NCBI GenBank assembly: GCA_033296875.1
Contig: MU860111.1
Span: forward strand, 1-64,000
Origin: Achaetomium macrosporum
Lineage: Eukaryota > Ascomycota > Sordariomycetes > Sordariales > Chaetomiaceae
Reading direction: 5' to 3'
Length of the DNA stretch: 64,000 bases
The notes under the pieces were generated by a model, which made no database searches, had not been told where the DNA came from, and saw nothing but the letters and a program-made list of their open reading frames with translations. Made by a program: the position numbers and the translations under genes. Numbering within the stretch: the first letter of the stretch is position 1; each line of letters opens with the position of its first letter. Positions 21,389 through 31,813 of this stretch are shown one piece after another.

Positions 21389-22128
21389 TCACAAAAGTGC
21401 CGCACCTAAGAGGATCATAACCGCGGTAACCGCCATGGTCCCGATCGGAAGTCCGCCAGCATGTGCCAGCAACGAAGGAGCTGCGTTGTGAGATGAAGTG
21501 CTCGCCGGGTTGGAGGACGATGTCGAGCTCGCGCCGCCTGTCGAGCTCGAACCGCCCACAAGCGCCGAGAGGGTCGAGTCATCCGTGAAACTCGCGCTGA
21601 CAGCACTTCCATTGGTGCAGGCTGAGCTAGTGCCGGAGCCTGAGACGAAGTTGACGGCGGCGCACTTTCACGGATCACTGTCAGCAACGGAAGCCTTCAG
21701 AATCAGGTACGACTCACCTGGTAGAGCATTCCATCTGGGGCGTTGCACGCAATTCCGAGGAAGCCCCTCTTCCCGACCCAATCCCTTGGCGCGGTGACGG
21801 CCGGTTCGCAGAAGTTGCCGCGTCCGCTCTGCTGTACAATCGGGAAAAGCTGGGTCCAGTTACCGGACGCGCTCGAGTCGAGGGTGGCACGGAACAAATA
21901 ATTGGCTTGCGGATGGGATAGAAAGACCTGGACGGACTCTCCGTCAACGTGGAAATCGGTTAGTGTGTTCGACGACAGATCGGGCGTCCCGCCGCCGCAA
22001 GGCGCATTGTCTTCGGCGGCCTCGTTGAAGTTGTCACCCTCCAGCGAGGGTGGTTGTGTGAGCGTGAAGTGGGCATTTGCTGTCGAGATGAACAACAGCG
22101 TAGTGATCAGTGAGCGAAGCGTCGCCAT
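21389..22128 (-). CDS. GPI-anchored copper protein of the X325/BIM1-like family
   Basis: Two exons (22128-21718, 21664-21389) give 228 residues. A 19-residue signal peptide ends in ANA, so the mature protein would begin with His (HFTLTQPPSLEGD). That N-terminal His is the hallmark of the LPMO-like X325/BIM1 family, which holds copper in a His brace. Further family features are NAPCGG, a second His in TDFHVDGE, GRGNFCEPAV, GIACNAPDGMLYQCAAVNF, then a Ser/Thr/Gly-rich stalk and a hydrophobic C-terminal segment (TMAVTAVMILLGAALL) typical of a GPI signal. In Cryptococcus, BIM1 helps copper uptake rather than cutting polysaccharides. The gene is head-to-head with a ferric reductase, supporting a role in metal acquisition. 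Confidence 0.85.
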
Positions 22129-23488
22129 GGTGGAGGTAAGGAACGGGACGCGGTAACGCGTGCGTTGTAAGGGCTAGGCGTTGGCTAGGGTGTGGCGGAT
22201 GTTCTGTATCCTGTATGTCTGGAAGGGCAATCCGGGCGGCAGCACGATCGTTTGAACGGGCAGCAAAACGGACGACGTGAATGGTGAATTCCTCGAGAGG
22301 ATCGTGGTACCAGATAAGGACGAGGTTCCAGCAACCATGGGATCCATTTTATCGAAAGCAGGTCCGTTCCTCGCTCCTTCTTTGGGGCCGCTTCCAATGC
22401 GACCCCGCAACGACCTTGCCGTGCCCCACCACATTCTGTAGCAAGCCACCAGCGCCAAGCTTTCTTCGCCAAGGCCGCAGGGCTTGCGATCTACAATATA
22501 TAAATGTCCCCGGCATTTCGGAATCAGGCAAAAAGCACCGGGTTGTCCTTCAGGTTCAGCCGACCGAGTGTATTGATGCTGCACATCTATTCCTTGGAAT
22601 CCGAAGTACTGGTATGTAGAGTGGTCGATTTGGACCCTCAAACGAGCTGAGAGAGAGCCAGCTGCGTGGCGTCACTGTTGCGGCGAGACCCTGGGGCTGG
22701 TAGCTGCGCTAACCGTATCCGGGATCGTTCCCGCGAGCGAGGGGGTTTGAGCAAATTGTTTGCCCCGACTTGCGCCAGGCTTCTGGCGCGCTCCAACCAG
22801 TCACAACTTGCTCTCGTGTCTTTAACAGTCGCAAGCGGCTCACAGAAGGCGCAGTGGTCGCATTGCAGAGTTGGAGTTCACTGCTCCTGCTTTCCTGGAA
22901 ACCTGTGTGCCACACCTGTGGATTCGGGAAACGAGAACGTGTTGTCAGAGTGGGATGGACGGACCGCCACCCAAGTCCAGACCCGAGCTTCCGACCGGCA
23001 TTTAACCCTCCCATGATGAAGCTTATATCATGGGGCTTGTCCGCTTCATCCACTGCACGGACTCGGTCCGGCTTCTTCACATATTGGCCGGCCGCAACTT
23101 TAAAGCGAATCGAGATTGACACGCGGGGTTGAATCGTCCCAACTGGAATACTCCGTCGCTTCGCACCAGGTATCTTGTTTTGAGGTGGATGCCTGAGATC
23201 TTGAACATTCGGAGAACGGCGTAGCGTAGCGCTGCGCCGCCCACTACCCTCGCACGCTGACGCAGTGTTTCGTGAAACTCCGGAGGATGAGGTGACGGCA
23301 ACACATGTGACGGGCAGTTGACATCGACTTTTGGACGTCGAGCGGTGCTGTACGCAACATTCCCCGGGGGGTGTGCCCAAAGGGAGCTGTAACACACTTA
23401 CCTGGCTCGGCGACGGGGAACAAATCACGTCCCCAAGCATCGCAACCGGCTCGCGGGAGACTGCCCGGCAGTCACCAAATCCGCAAAG
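22129..23488. other. shared divergent promoter of the X325/BIM1-like and ferric reductase genes
   Basis: No coding sequence is supported. A long minus-strand frame at 22709-23623 has no motifs and overlaps the reductase N-terminus. The region holds TATATAAA at 22497-22504, AGATAA at about 22311 (a GATA-type site that iron regulators of the SreA class can bind) and TGAGCAAA at 22748-22755. Confidence 0.5.
22748..22755 (-). promoter_or_regulatory. copper-response element TTTGCTCA (Mac1/GRISEA type)
   Basis: The minus strand reads TTTGCTCA, an exact match to the yeast Mac1 copper-deficiency site. Podospora GRISEA is the Mac1 orthologue in the same order of fungi. One exact 8-mer in 1.36 kb is expected by chance at roughly 0.04. 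Binding is inferred, not shown. Confidence 0.45.
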
Positions 23489-25425
23489 ATGGAGGGCATG
23501 GACCATGGATCGAACATGTGGTCGTCGGTCAATACCGATTTGGCCCGCCGTTACTGGTACACAATCGCTGGATTCGTGGGAGCTCTGATGGCAGTCCGTG
23601 CTGTCAACTTCTACAAGGCGCAAAGGCGGTCAGTGCCCCGTCAAAGACGTTGGCTGGCCACGGGAACTGGAGCGTTGCTAACCTCTGTAGCAGGTTGCGA
23701 AGAAGAGATGCGAACTCGCTCGAGTTTCCCACGAAACCGAGCGACCCCTTTTTGGAGCTATGGGCCACCTTCACAGCCGTCGTCCGCGAGGCCAGCCATC
23801 CTCAGCTCTACGTTCCAATCAGAGGATTCTCATGGTTGACGCCACCACCGATGGGGCGGATTATTGCTCTGCTGGCTTACTGGATCGTCATCATCTACAT
23901 GATGACCTCGAACAAGGTCATCATGAGCGATGCCCTGTACTGGGAGCGCATCGGCTATCGAAACGCTTGGGTCACAGTTACACAGGTGCCGCTTCTGTAC
24001 CTGCTTGCATCCAAGTGCAACATTGTGGGATTCCTGGTTGGAACGAGCCACGAGAGGCTCAATTGGCTGCATCGATGGGTCGGACGTACCATGTTCGTGA
24101 CGGCTTCAGTGCACGGATGGCACTTCTACACTGACTGGGTGCGCTCCGACTTTGTCGAATATGAACTTCAGATGATGCCCATGGTCAAATATGGGCTCGG
24201 TGCCTGGGCAGTCCTCCTCTGGACCTTAGTGTCAGGACTTGCCCCTTTCCGACGGATCGCCTACGAACTTTTCGTTCTCCAGCATATCCTCAGCGCCGTA
24301 ATCTTCCTCTGGCTGATATATGTCCACGTCCCAGCCAGCGCACGGTACAACGTCTGGTTTGCCATCGCCGCCCTCTGTTTTGATCGCGCCTGTCGCCTCG
24401 CCCTGCTCTTGTGGCAGAACATCAAGTTCTTCCCCGACAAATCGAGGTGCAAAGGAGGGCAGCGGATCGGGCACCAGGCTCAAGTGAGAGCTGTAGGTAA
24501 CTCCATCACCGTGATGACGATCAAGGATGTACACTTCAAGTGGCGCCCTGGTCAGCATCTCTACCTGTGGGCGCCCCGGATCGGTCTGGCGGAGGCACAT
24601 CCATACACGATTGCTTGCGCTCATCAGCTGCCAGGGACGTGCATCTGCAACAGCATCCAGCTTGTTATGCGCAAGCACAACGGGTTCTCTCGACGACTCT
24701 ATGACTTTGCCGCTAAAGCAGGGAAAACAGAGCATCTGACCGTCTTTGTCTCGGGGCCGTATGGCTCGCCGCCCCGGTTAGACATCTACGAAACAATCGT
24801 CCTGATCTCAGCTTCAACGGGTGCCTCATTTACGCTTCCGATTCTGGAGGGCTTGTTGCAGCCAGGAGCCACGAGGTGTGTCAAACGGGTGGACTTCCAG
24901 CTTGCAGCCAAGCAAGGGGAAGAGATTGACTTCTACGTCTCGCGCCTCCACGAACTGATTGAGCGTGCGAGAGAGATCGGCATCGAACTCCGCGTGCACA
25001 TCGCCGTTACGCAGGGCCCATCTGAGCTCGCCAAGGATTTGGGCCGCAGCGGCGCCGGAATTGAAACGGTGAACGCTGCGTCAGCTTCATCGTCGGGAAG
25101 CAATCTTGGAAAGCAGGTGGATGAAAAGGCCACGACGGGTTTACCGGGCGATGTGGAGCGAACTGCTCCCGTGAGTTCCCGGAGAGAGAGCCATACGAGC
25201 ACCGATTCACACGTTTTCCATTCCTCTGAGCGGCCGGATGTCGATGCTTTTATCCGGGACGCTGTCGAAGCAACTGGCGGAGAAACCAGCGTAGTCGTCT
25301 GCGGCGGGCCATCGTTGGCTTCCAGGGTGAGGAATTGTGTGGCTGCTCTGTCGGATGAGCGAGCTGTGCATAAGGGGACAGGGGCTCAAGGGATACATTT
25401 GTTTGTCGAAGAGTATAGCTTTTAG
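23489..25425 (+). CDS. ferric/cupric reductase (FRE family), transmembrane flavocytochrome
   Basis: Two exons (23489-23628, 23694-25425) give 623 residues. The N-terminus MEGMDHGSNMW is followed by a transmembrane helix, then the ferric-reductase membrane domain with haem His pairs (LNWLHRWVGR, SVHGWHFYTDW, FVLQHILSAVIFLWLIYVHV). The FAD-binding part holds FKWRPGQHLYLWAP and HPYTIACAH, and the NADPH part has VSGPYGSPP and a C-terminal VVVCGGPSLASRVRN. A Ser-rich insertion (SASSSGSNLG and onward) lies between. The enzyme moves electrons from NADPH across the plasma membrane to Fe(III) or Cu(II). The acceptor is a tandem TAGCAG (23688-23693); both uses stay in frame and differ by one Arg. The first exon starts at the only ATG giving a family-like N-terminus. 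Confidence 0.92.
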
Positions 25426-25769
25426 TCCATGTAAAGAGTCTCATGTTTATCTAGCTGAGGATACCTGACCGAATTGTTTTCTGTCCATGTAAGTGACTCT
25501 GACGCTGGCTGAGCCCGTCAGGGGTTCTGACCCCTCTGCGCTGGGCGGCTCGCCATTGCGCATCACCGTTACCCCGCCATCCCACCTACCGACCCCTGTG
25601 TCTTCTCTGTGCGTGTGATTGGCCGATATCACCGTCGTGGGACCCTTTTTCGATTTTTTGGTTGGGTGGCTTCTGAGTCAACAATGACTCCAGCGGCGGC
25701 TGCCGGCGAGGTTCTTGAAAGGAATTGTGACGCTAGAAAAGAAGACTTCCTGGCGGGGCAAGCCTCTCC
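25426..25769. other. intergenic between the ferric reductase and arginyl-tRNA synthetase genes
   Basis: 344 bp, no gene seen. It must hold the 3' end of the reductase transcript and the promoter of the synthetase. No clear TATA box. Confidence 0.5.
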
Positions 25770-28057
25770 ATGACGCTTAACCCGACAACTTACCCTCACT
25801 TGTCCTCTTCTATTCGATCATCCCTTTTAGCAACCAGGTCATTCACCAGGACTCGACGTCCCCGATTCTTTGCCCATCTTGAGAACCCCTCTCTTAACGT
25901 TGTCGTTCCACACGGCCGGGCCGTCTTGAACCGCACGCAAAAAGGACCCTTCCGCCAGACTCGCGCAGTTGCGACCATGAGTACCCCAAGCCCGATTGAC
26001 CGGCTCGTTCAGAGGGTCGACGGCATGAGCCTCGAAGCCATCGCCGAGAAGTATCCTAATTGCTACCCCGAGCTCAACCCGTTCGATTTCTACCGCGCCC
26101 ACCTCTCCAACGTCCTCGCCGAGATCACGGGGGTCGATAACAAGATCGTCTACCCGGCCCTCTCATGGACGCAGAGTCTTGAGAAGGGCGACCTGATCTT
26201 AGCCGCGCCCGCGCTCCGGATCAAGGGGCAGAAACCCGACGAGCTGGCCAAGCAATGGGCTGAGAAGGTGGGGGGCTACACGCCGCATCGCACATTCCAG
26301 TTTCTAACGACTGTGCCATAGTTCCCCGAAAATGACCCCCTGTTCGAGAAGCCGACGGCGATCAATTATTTCCTGGCCTTCTACGTCAAGGGCGCCCCGA
26401 TTGTCCAAAGCGTCATCCCGATGATCCAGCACTATGGGGCTGACTACGGCCGCAACAAGTTCCACGGGATGAGGGACCCCAAGGACCCCAGCAAGGGCAA
26501 GAAGCGCATCATTGTCGAGTTCAGCTCGCCCAACATTGCGAAGCCATTTCACGCCGGTCATCTGCGCAGCACAATCATTGGTGGTTTCCTGGCAAACCTC
26601 TACGAGGGTGCCGGGTGGGACGTGATTAGGATAAACTATCTCGGCGACTGGGGCAAGCAGTACGGCCTCCTGGCTCTGGCGTTCGAGAAATACGGCGACG
26701 AGGAGGCACTCAACAAGGACCCCATCAACCACCTGTTCCAGCTCTACGTGCGCATCAACAGCGAGATGACGGCAGAGAAGGAGCAGATCGAGAAGCGGAA
26801 ACAAGACGGCGAGGACGTCACCGAGCTGGAGATCAACAGCCTGGACGAGCAGGCCCGCCGCTACTTCAAGAAGATGACGGATAGGGACCCCGCGGCCTTG
26901 GCCCAGTGGAAGCGGTTCCGCGATCTGAGCATCGCCCGCTACCAGCAGACGTACGCCCGTCTCAACATTAAGTTCGACGAGTACAGCGGTGAAAGCCAAG
27001 TATCCGAGGAGGCGATGGAGAAGATAGGGAAGGAGATGCAGGAGAAGGGCATCTGCAAGGAGGACAAGGGCGCCATGATTGTCGATTTCTCGGAGCTTGT
27101 GCCTGGCAAGGAGGGCAAGCGCCTCGAGAAGCCCATCGTCAGGAAACGGGACGGGACTGCCTTGTACCTGACCCGCGACATCAGCGAGCTTCTTAGCCGG
27201 CACGAGAAGTACAAGTTCGACCAGATGATCTACGTCGTGGCGTCGGCACAGGACCTCCATCTGAAGCAATTGTTCAAGATCATCGAGCTGCTGGGGCACA
27301 AGGAGATCGCCGCCAAGTGCCAGCACATCAACTTCGGCCTGGTGCTGGGCATGAGCACACGCAAGGGCACCGTCAAGTTCCTCGACGACATCTTGCGCGA
27401 TGTCGCCGACAAGATGCACGAGACCATGAAGAAGAACGAGGATAAGTACAACCAAGTCGAGAACCCCGAGGCGACGGCCGACACTCTCGGAATCAGCAGT
27501 GTCATGGTACAGGACATGACAGGCAAGAGGCACGTCTCCCTTCCACCTTGAGAACTTGCGGGTGAATGAGGCTAACCAACGGATAGGATCAACAACTACA
27601 CCTTCAACATGGACGCGATGACGTCGTTCGAGGGTGATACCGGGCCTTACCTGCAATACGCGCACGCCCGTGTGTCCTCCATTCGCCGCCGCGCCGGGCT
27701 CAGCGACGAGGACCTGGCCAGCGCCGACCTGTCGCTCCTCACCGAGACCCATGCAGTCAACATCGTCCGCCTGCTGGCCCAGTGGCCCGATACTGTCCAG
27801 AACACGCTCAGGACGCTGGAGCCGACGACGGTGTTGACCTACCTGTTTAAGATGACGCATGCGCTGAGCAGCAGCTACGACCACCTCCAGGTTGTGGGCA
27901 GCGAGCGGGAGCTGATGAAGGCGCGTATGGCGCTCTACGATGCGGCGCATACGGTGCTGGGTAATGGCATGAGGTTGTTGGGGTTGACTCCTGTTGAGCG
28001 GTGAGTTGTCCGCCTCCCGGCATGGATTACATGAAAGCTGACAGTTGCAGGATGTGA
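25770..28057 (+). CDS. arginyl-tRNA synthetase, probably cytosolic plus mitochondrial
   Basis: Four exons (25770-26267, 26322-27529, 27587-28000, 28051-28057) give 708 residues. Class I signatures are FHAGHLRST (HIGH equivalent, near residue 241) and MSTRKG (KMSKS equivalent, near 510). The anticodon-binding DALR domain starts at GPYLQYAHAR. The first ATG opens a Ser/Arg-rich stretch (SSIRSSLLATRSFTRTRRPRFF), a good mitochondrial presequence. A second ATG at 25977 in strong context (GCGACCATGAG) would make the cytosolic form without it. Intron 3 begins with GC (27530-27586, GCACGT...ATAG). The last exon is 7 nt and adds only Met before the stop, giving the PVERM ending conserved in arginyl-tRNA synthetases. 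The enzyme charges tRNA(Arg). Confidence 0.93.
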
Positions 28058-29220
28058 ATTCGGGAGGTGTGAAACATACGCTGATATCTCCTGGCTTTTG
28101 AGCCTACGCTTATTTGGGCTTTTGAGCCTACGCTTATCTAGACAGCGGAATAGATCAGGGTCGGCAGGCCATTGCTCCCCCGTTCTCCAGTTCCTTTTCC
28201 ATTGCGAATTTGTCCGGTGTGCAGCTTTCTCGGCCGCTTCGGCTATCTAACGTTACACAGTACGGATTCGCCTGGTTCCACCCGGAGATTGCTCACCCGG
28301 GGCCCACATAATGCCGGCCCGGTTCCGGTAGCGAGCTATGAATATCTGACCGCACCACAGTGCCGAACGAACGATCAGCGAACACCTTTCTGTGATCCAC
28401 GCGTTGCCAGCCATACTGGGTGTCGGAAAGCCAACAGCGCCTGCGCATGCCACCTCTCGACTCGGGTATTGCTAAGGGTTCACACGGTTATACCAATCTA
28501 GGCTTGCACGGCTTGTCCCAAGGTGTGACGCACCATTGTGCCTGACTTATCTGCCTGTTGCCTGGCATGCACGGCCATCTAATGTTTGTGGAGTACTAAC
28601 GTCAAGACCAACGTCTAGACCCACGTCAAAAAGGTTATTGATGTCACATACCGCATCAGACGTCTGTGCGGTGTTTTCGGTCGCGAGATGAGCCAGTCGG
28701 TCAGCCTCCAAGGAGTCATGGGTCCCACAAACTCACACTGACGACTCGCACAGTAACGGGCCGATATGTCGATGTCGGCTTGATTATTTGCCTTGTAAAC
28801 CGTCCCGGACCCGTGAGGCGATGGCGCTCGGGTGTCTTGCAGCATGCAGACGCCAGGATGTCGGACGGGGCGCAGTTCACATGGAAAGGGCGTTCGGGCA
28901 GGGTGTAAGGAAGAGAGTCCAACATGGTTGACTTCAATGACAGTTGCGGATTGTCGTGTTGTGGGCTCGGAAGCAAAGCCCGAGAGCCGCGGACTGCCTT
29001 GGATTCCACTGGTCTCCTCACGCCATTGCAGCTTCCTACAACTGGCCGGCGCCCGAGCGTATGCTCAAGCGCACAGGCGCCTTCCGGATGATGACGCTTA
29101 GTCTGCCCATGACCATCCATCTCACTTTCTTGCTCTCAGTTCCTTGAATACGACGTCCGTCTTCGTTTTGGCATTCTCGTTCCTCCTCATTACTGCAGTC
29201 CTAAGCAACCCGACATCGAG
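28058..29220. other. intergenic, contains a 24-bp tandem duplication
   Basis: No gene is recognised in about 1.16 kb. Frames on both strands are short and overlapping. Confidence 0.5.
28093..28137. repeat. 24-bp-period tandem repeat, two copies
   Basis: The 21-bp string ggcttttgagcctacgcttat occurs at 28093-28113 and 28117-28137. Each copy contains GGCT...AGCC, which can pair as a 4-bp hairpin. It follows the synthetase gene closely and may lie in its 3' UTR. Confidence 0.8.
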
Positions 29221-31266
29221 ATGTTGACCTTATTGTTGCTCCTCATTGTCAGCGCGGTTCTTCTGGCAGTACAGCGATATCTTGAGCGGCGGAGGCTGCC
29301 ACCGGGGGTGCGGCCGTTGCCAGGGCCATGGGGTGAGTTGAATCCGTCCATCTGTCGCTTCACTCGTCAAGCTATTGACACAACCCAGGCATTCCCTATA
29401 TCGGCCGCGTCCACGATGTCCCGGCCACGGCGCCGTGGATCAAGTTTTACGAATGGGGCAAGAAGTACGGGCCCATCTACCAGACAAAGATCTTCGGCAC
29501 GGTGCACGTCTGGATCTCGTCGGAGAAGGTTGCCCACGAGCTTCTGTCCAAGCGAGCGGCTATCTACTCGGACCGGCCCTTGATCCCGGGCCTGCCTGAC
29601 AACCGCACCAGCGGCGACTACCTCGCCCTCCTGGGACGGACCGGTAGGTTTCTTCTTCTTTTCTCACTTTCGCGTCCGCGAAGTTCGAATACTCATTACG
29701 AGACAGAGACATGGAAGCGCCAGCGCAAGCTCTGCAACCACCTGATGCACACCAGCTCCCTCGATTCGCTCCACTCGTACCCGACGCGCGAGCGCGACCG
29801 CTTTTTGTACCTGATGTATCACGACGCCAGCCAGTACCTCGAGTGGATCGAGCAGTTCACCAGCCGGACCATCGCGCGCCTCTCGTGGGGCACGCCGCGT
29901 CCTAGCCAGGTCCTGCGCCACACCACTTTCGGCCTGCTCGAGAGCATCAGCCCGGCGGGCGCGCTGCCCAACCTGATCGGTTTCCTCCGCCATGTCCCCG
30001 CGGCGATCAGCCCGTGGAAGAAGAAGGAGGGCCGCCGGCACGCGCTGGAGGACCGGCTGTTCCGGGCCAACGTCGGCTTTGCCGAGCACAGCCTGGCCAA
30101 GGGCTGGCCGCTGCCGAGCTTCATGCGGACCTTCCTCGAGAGCAAGCAGAGCCCCGACGAGAGGGAGCGGACGCGGTGGGGCGAGCAGGACGAGGCCATG
30201 CATGTGGTCGGCCTGATGGCCATTGCCGGGGCCCTGACCATCGGAAGCCCGATCCAGAGCTACCTGCTGGCCATGTGCCACTACCCGGAGTGGCAGCGCA
30301 GGCTGCAGGACGAGATCGACGGCGTGCTGCAAGGCCGGTGCCCGCAGTGGGAGGACCGTGAGAGGCTGCCGCTGTTGAGGGCCGTGGTCAAGGAGGTGAT
30401 TCGGTGGCGGCCGCCTGTGCCGACGGGTACGTCTTTCCACGTTGCAGTAACCATTCGCAATTGAACAGAATGAAGTATTGATAGGACCATCTAGGAATAC
30501 CCCATGCCGTCGAAAAGAACGACGTCTACAACGGCTACTTTATCCCCGCCGGCGCCACGATCCACGCGCTGGAATGGTAGGTTCAATCTCACGTAACTGG
30601 GGTGTGACGAATGCTAACCTGGATAAACACAGGGCCATCACGCGCGACGAAACCACCTACCCAGAGCCGGAAACCTTCAACCCGGACCGGTGGCTGGACC
30701 CGATGTACCCGACCTACCGCGAGCCGCTGACGCACTACCCCAACCTGGCGGGGTTCTCGCAGTTCGGCTTCGGGCGGCGCACGTGCCAGGGCATCCCGGT
30801 CGTGGAGCAGGACCTGTTCCTGACCATGGGCGGGCTAGCGTGGGCGTTCGACATCCGCAAGCAGCGCGACCCGCGCACGGGGAACGAGAAGCCCGTGCAC
30901 TGGCTCGACTACACGCCGCTGCTGATCGCCAAGCCCGTGCAATTCCCCTTCGACGCGGTGCCGCGGTCCGATGACAAGGTTGCGCGCATGCGCGCCATGT
31001 TCGAGGCCGCCCGCGAGGCGCCCGTCGGTCATGATCAGGACCCCACCTGGCTCATGGACATCAGCCAGTTCGAGAAGGACTTGGGCGCGCAGCGCATCTA
31101 CAAGGACTACCTCACGGACATACGGTGTGTGGGCGGGACGCAGTTTTGGGCTCGTCGGTCGGGTTCGGAGTCGGTCCTCGCGCCCGCGCCCGCGCCCGCT
31201 CCTCCTACCGTCGACGAACATGAGAACGGAGCGGGTCTCCCGGAAGTCCGGTCCGTGGACTTTTAG
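29221..31266 (+). CDS. cytochrome P450 monooxygenase
   Basis: Five exons (29221-29332, 29389-29643, 29707-30426, 30495-30576, 30633-31266) give 600 residues. An N-terminal anchor (LLLLLIVSAVLLAV) and the Pro-rich hinge LPPGVRPLPGPWG are followed by WKRQRK (helix C), KEVIRWRPP (ExxR), a PERF-type NPDRW segment and the haem loop FGFGRRTCQG with Cys441. The helix-I motif reads AGALT, with the Thr kept but Leu where most P450s have Asp or Glu. The C-terminus runs about 100 residues past the usual end and contains an APAPAPAPP run. It resembles the CYP64-like oxidoreductases of sordariomycetes; substrate unknown. It lies 550 bp before a broken FAD oxidase on the same strand. Confidence 0.9.
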
Positions 31267-31813
31267 GGAGAGGGCTTGGTCGATCCGGAGGTTTCCTTTT
31301 TTCTTGAGACGGGCGGGCGTGTGACTCTGTGATTCCCCCCCGGTTTGGATGCTTCGTTGGACAACTTGGATTTGGATTTGGTGAGCGGACAGTGTTTGAT
31401 GGTATGAGTTTTGGGGTGTTTTTGCAAAGGAACAGCTGGATGTACGCAACCGCCTGGAAATGCCTGGTAGGTTGGATAACCTGAAAGGACAGGAAGGTGC
31501 TTTCTTTAGTTAACTGAATTTTGATAGCATTGGATGCGGAAGGTTCGATTTCTATTCGTGCGATGGCTATGTGCATATGATCTGATTCTTGGAGCTCCGT
31601 GCTGCGTCTGCTTCAGTCTCTCTTGCCAGAGGAAATGGGAAATCAACCGGCAAGGTTGTAGCGACCAAGGTCCCTGGCTCCATGAGGAAAGCAGAGCCCC
31701 CTGTCTTTCTGCCCCGAGTTGTCGTTCACTTCAACTCTCCCGGTTCTCAATGAACCCCAAACCAAGCTCCTCAACAACGGCCTGTTGTCCTCGGCCCTTC
31801 ATCAACTTCCAAC
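31267..31813. other. intergenic between the P450 and the FAD oxidase pseudogene
   Basis: 547 bp with no gene. A C/T-rich leader-like stretch precedes the ATG at 31814. Confidence 0.5.

Noticed and set aside
22709..23623. 304-codon minus-strand frame over the copper/iron promoter
   Set aside because: No motif, and it overlaps the first exon of the well-supported ferric reductase in antisense.
26304..27950. 548-codon minus-strand frame
   Set aside because: Antisense shadow of the arginyl-tRNA synthetase; Leu/His/Val-rich composition typical of reverse-frame artefacts.
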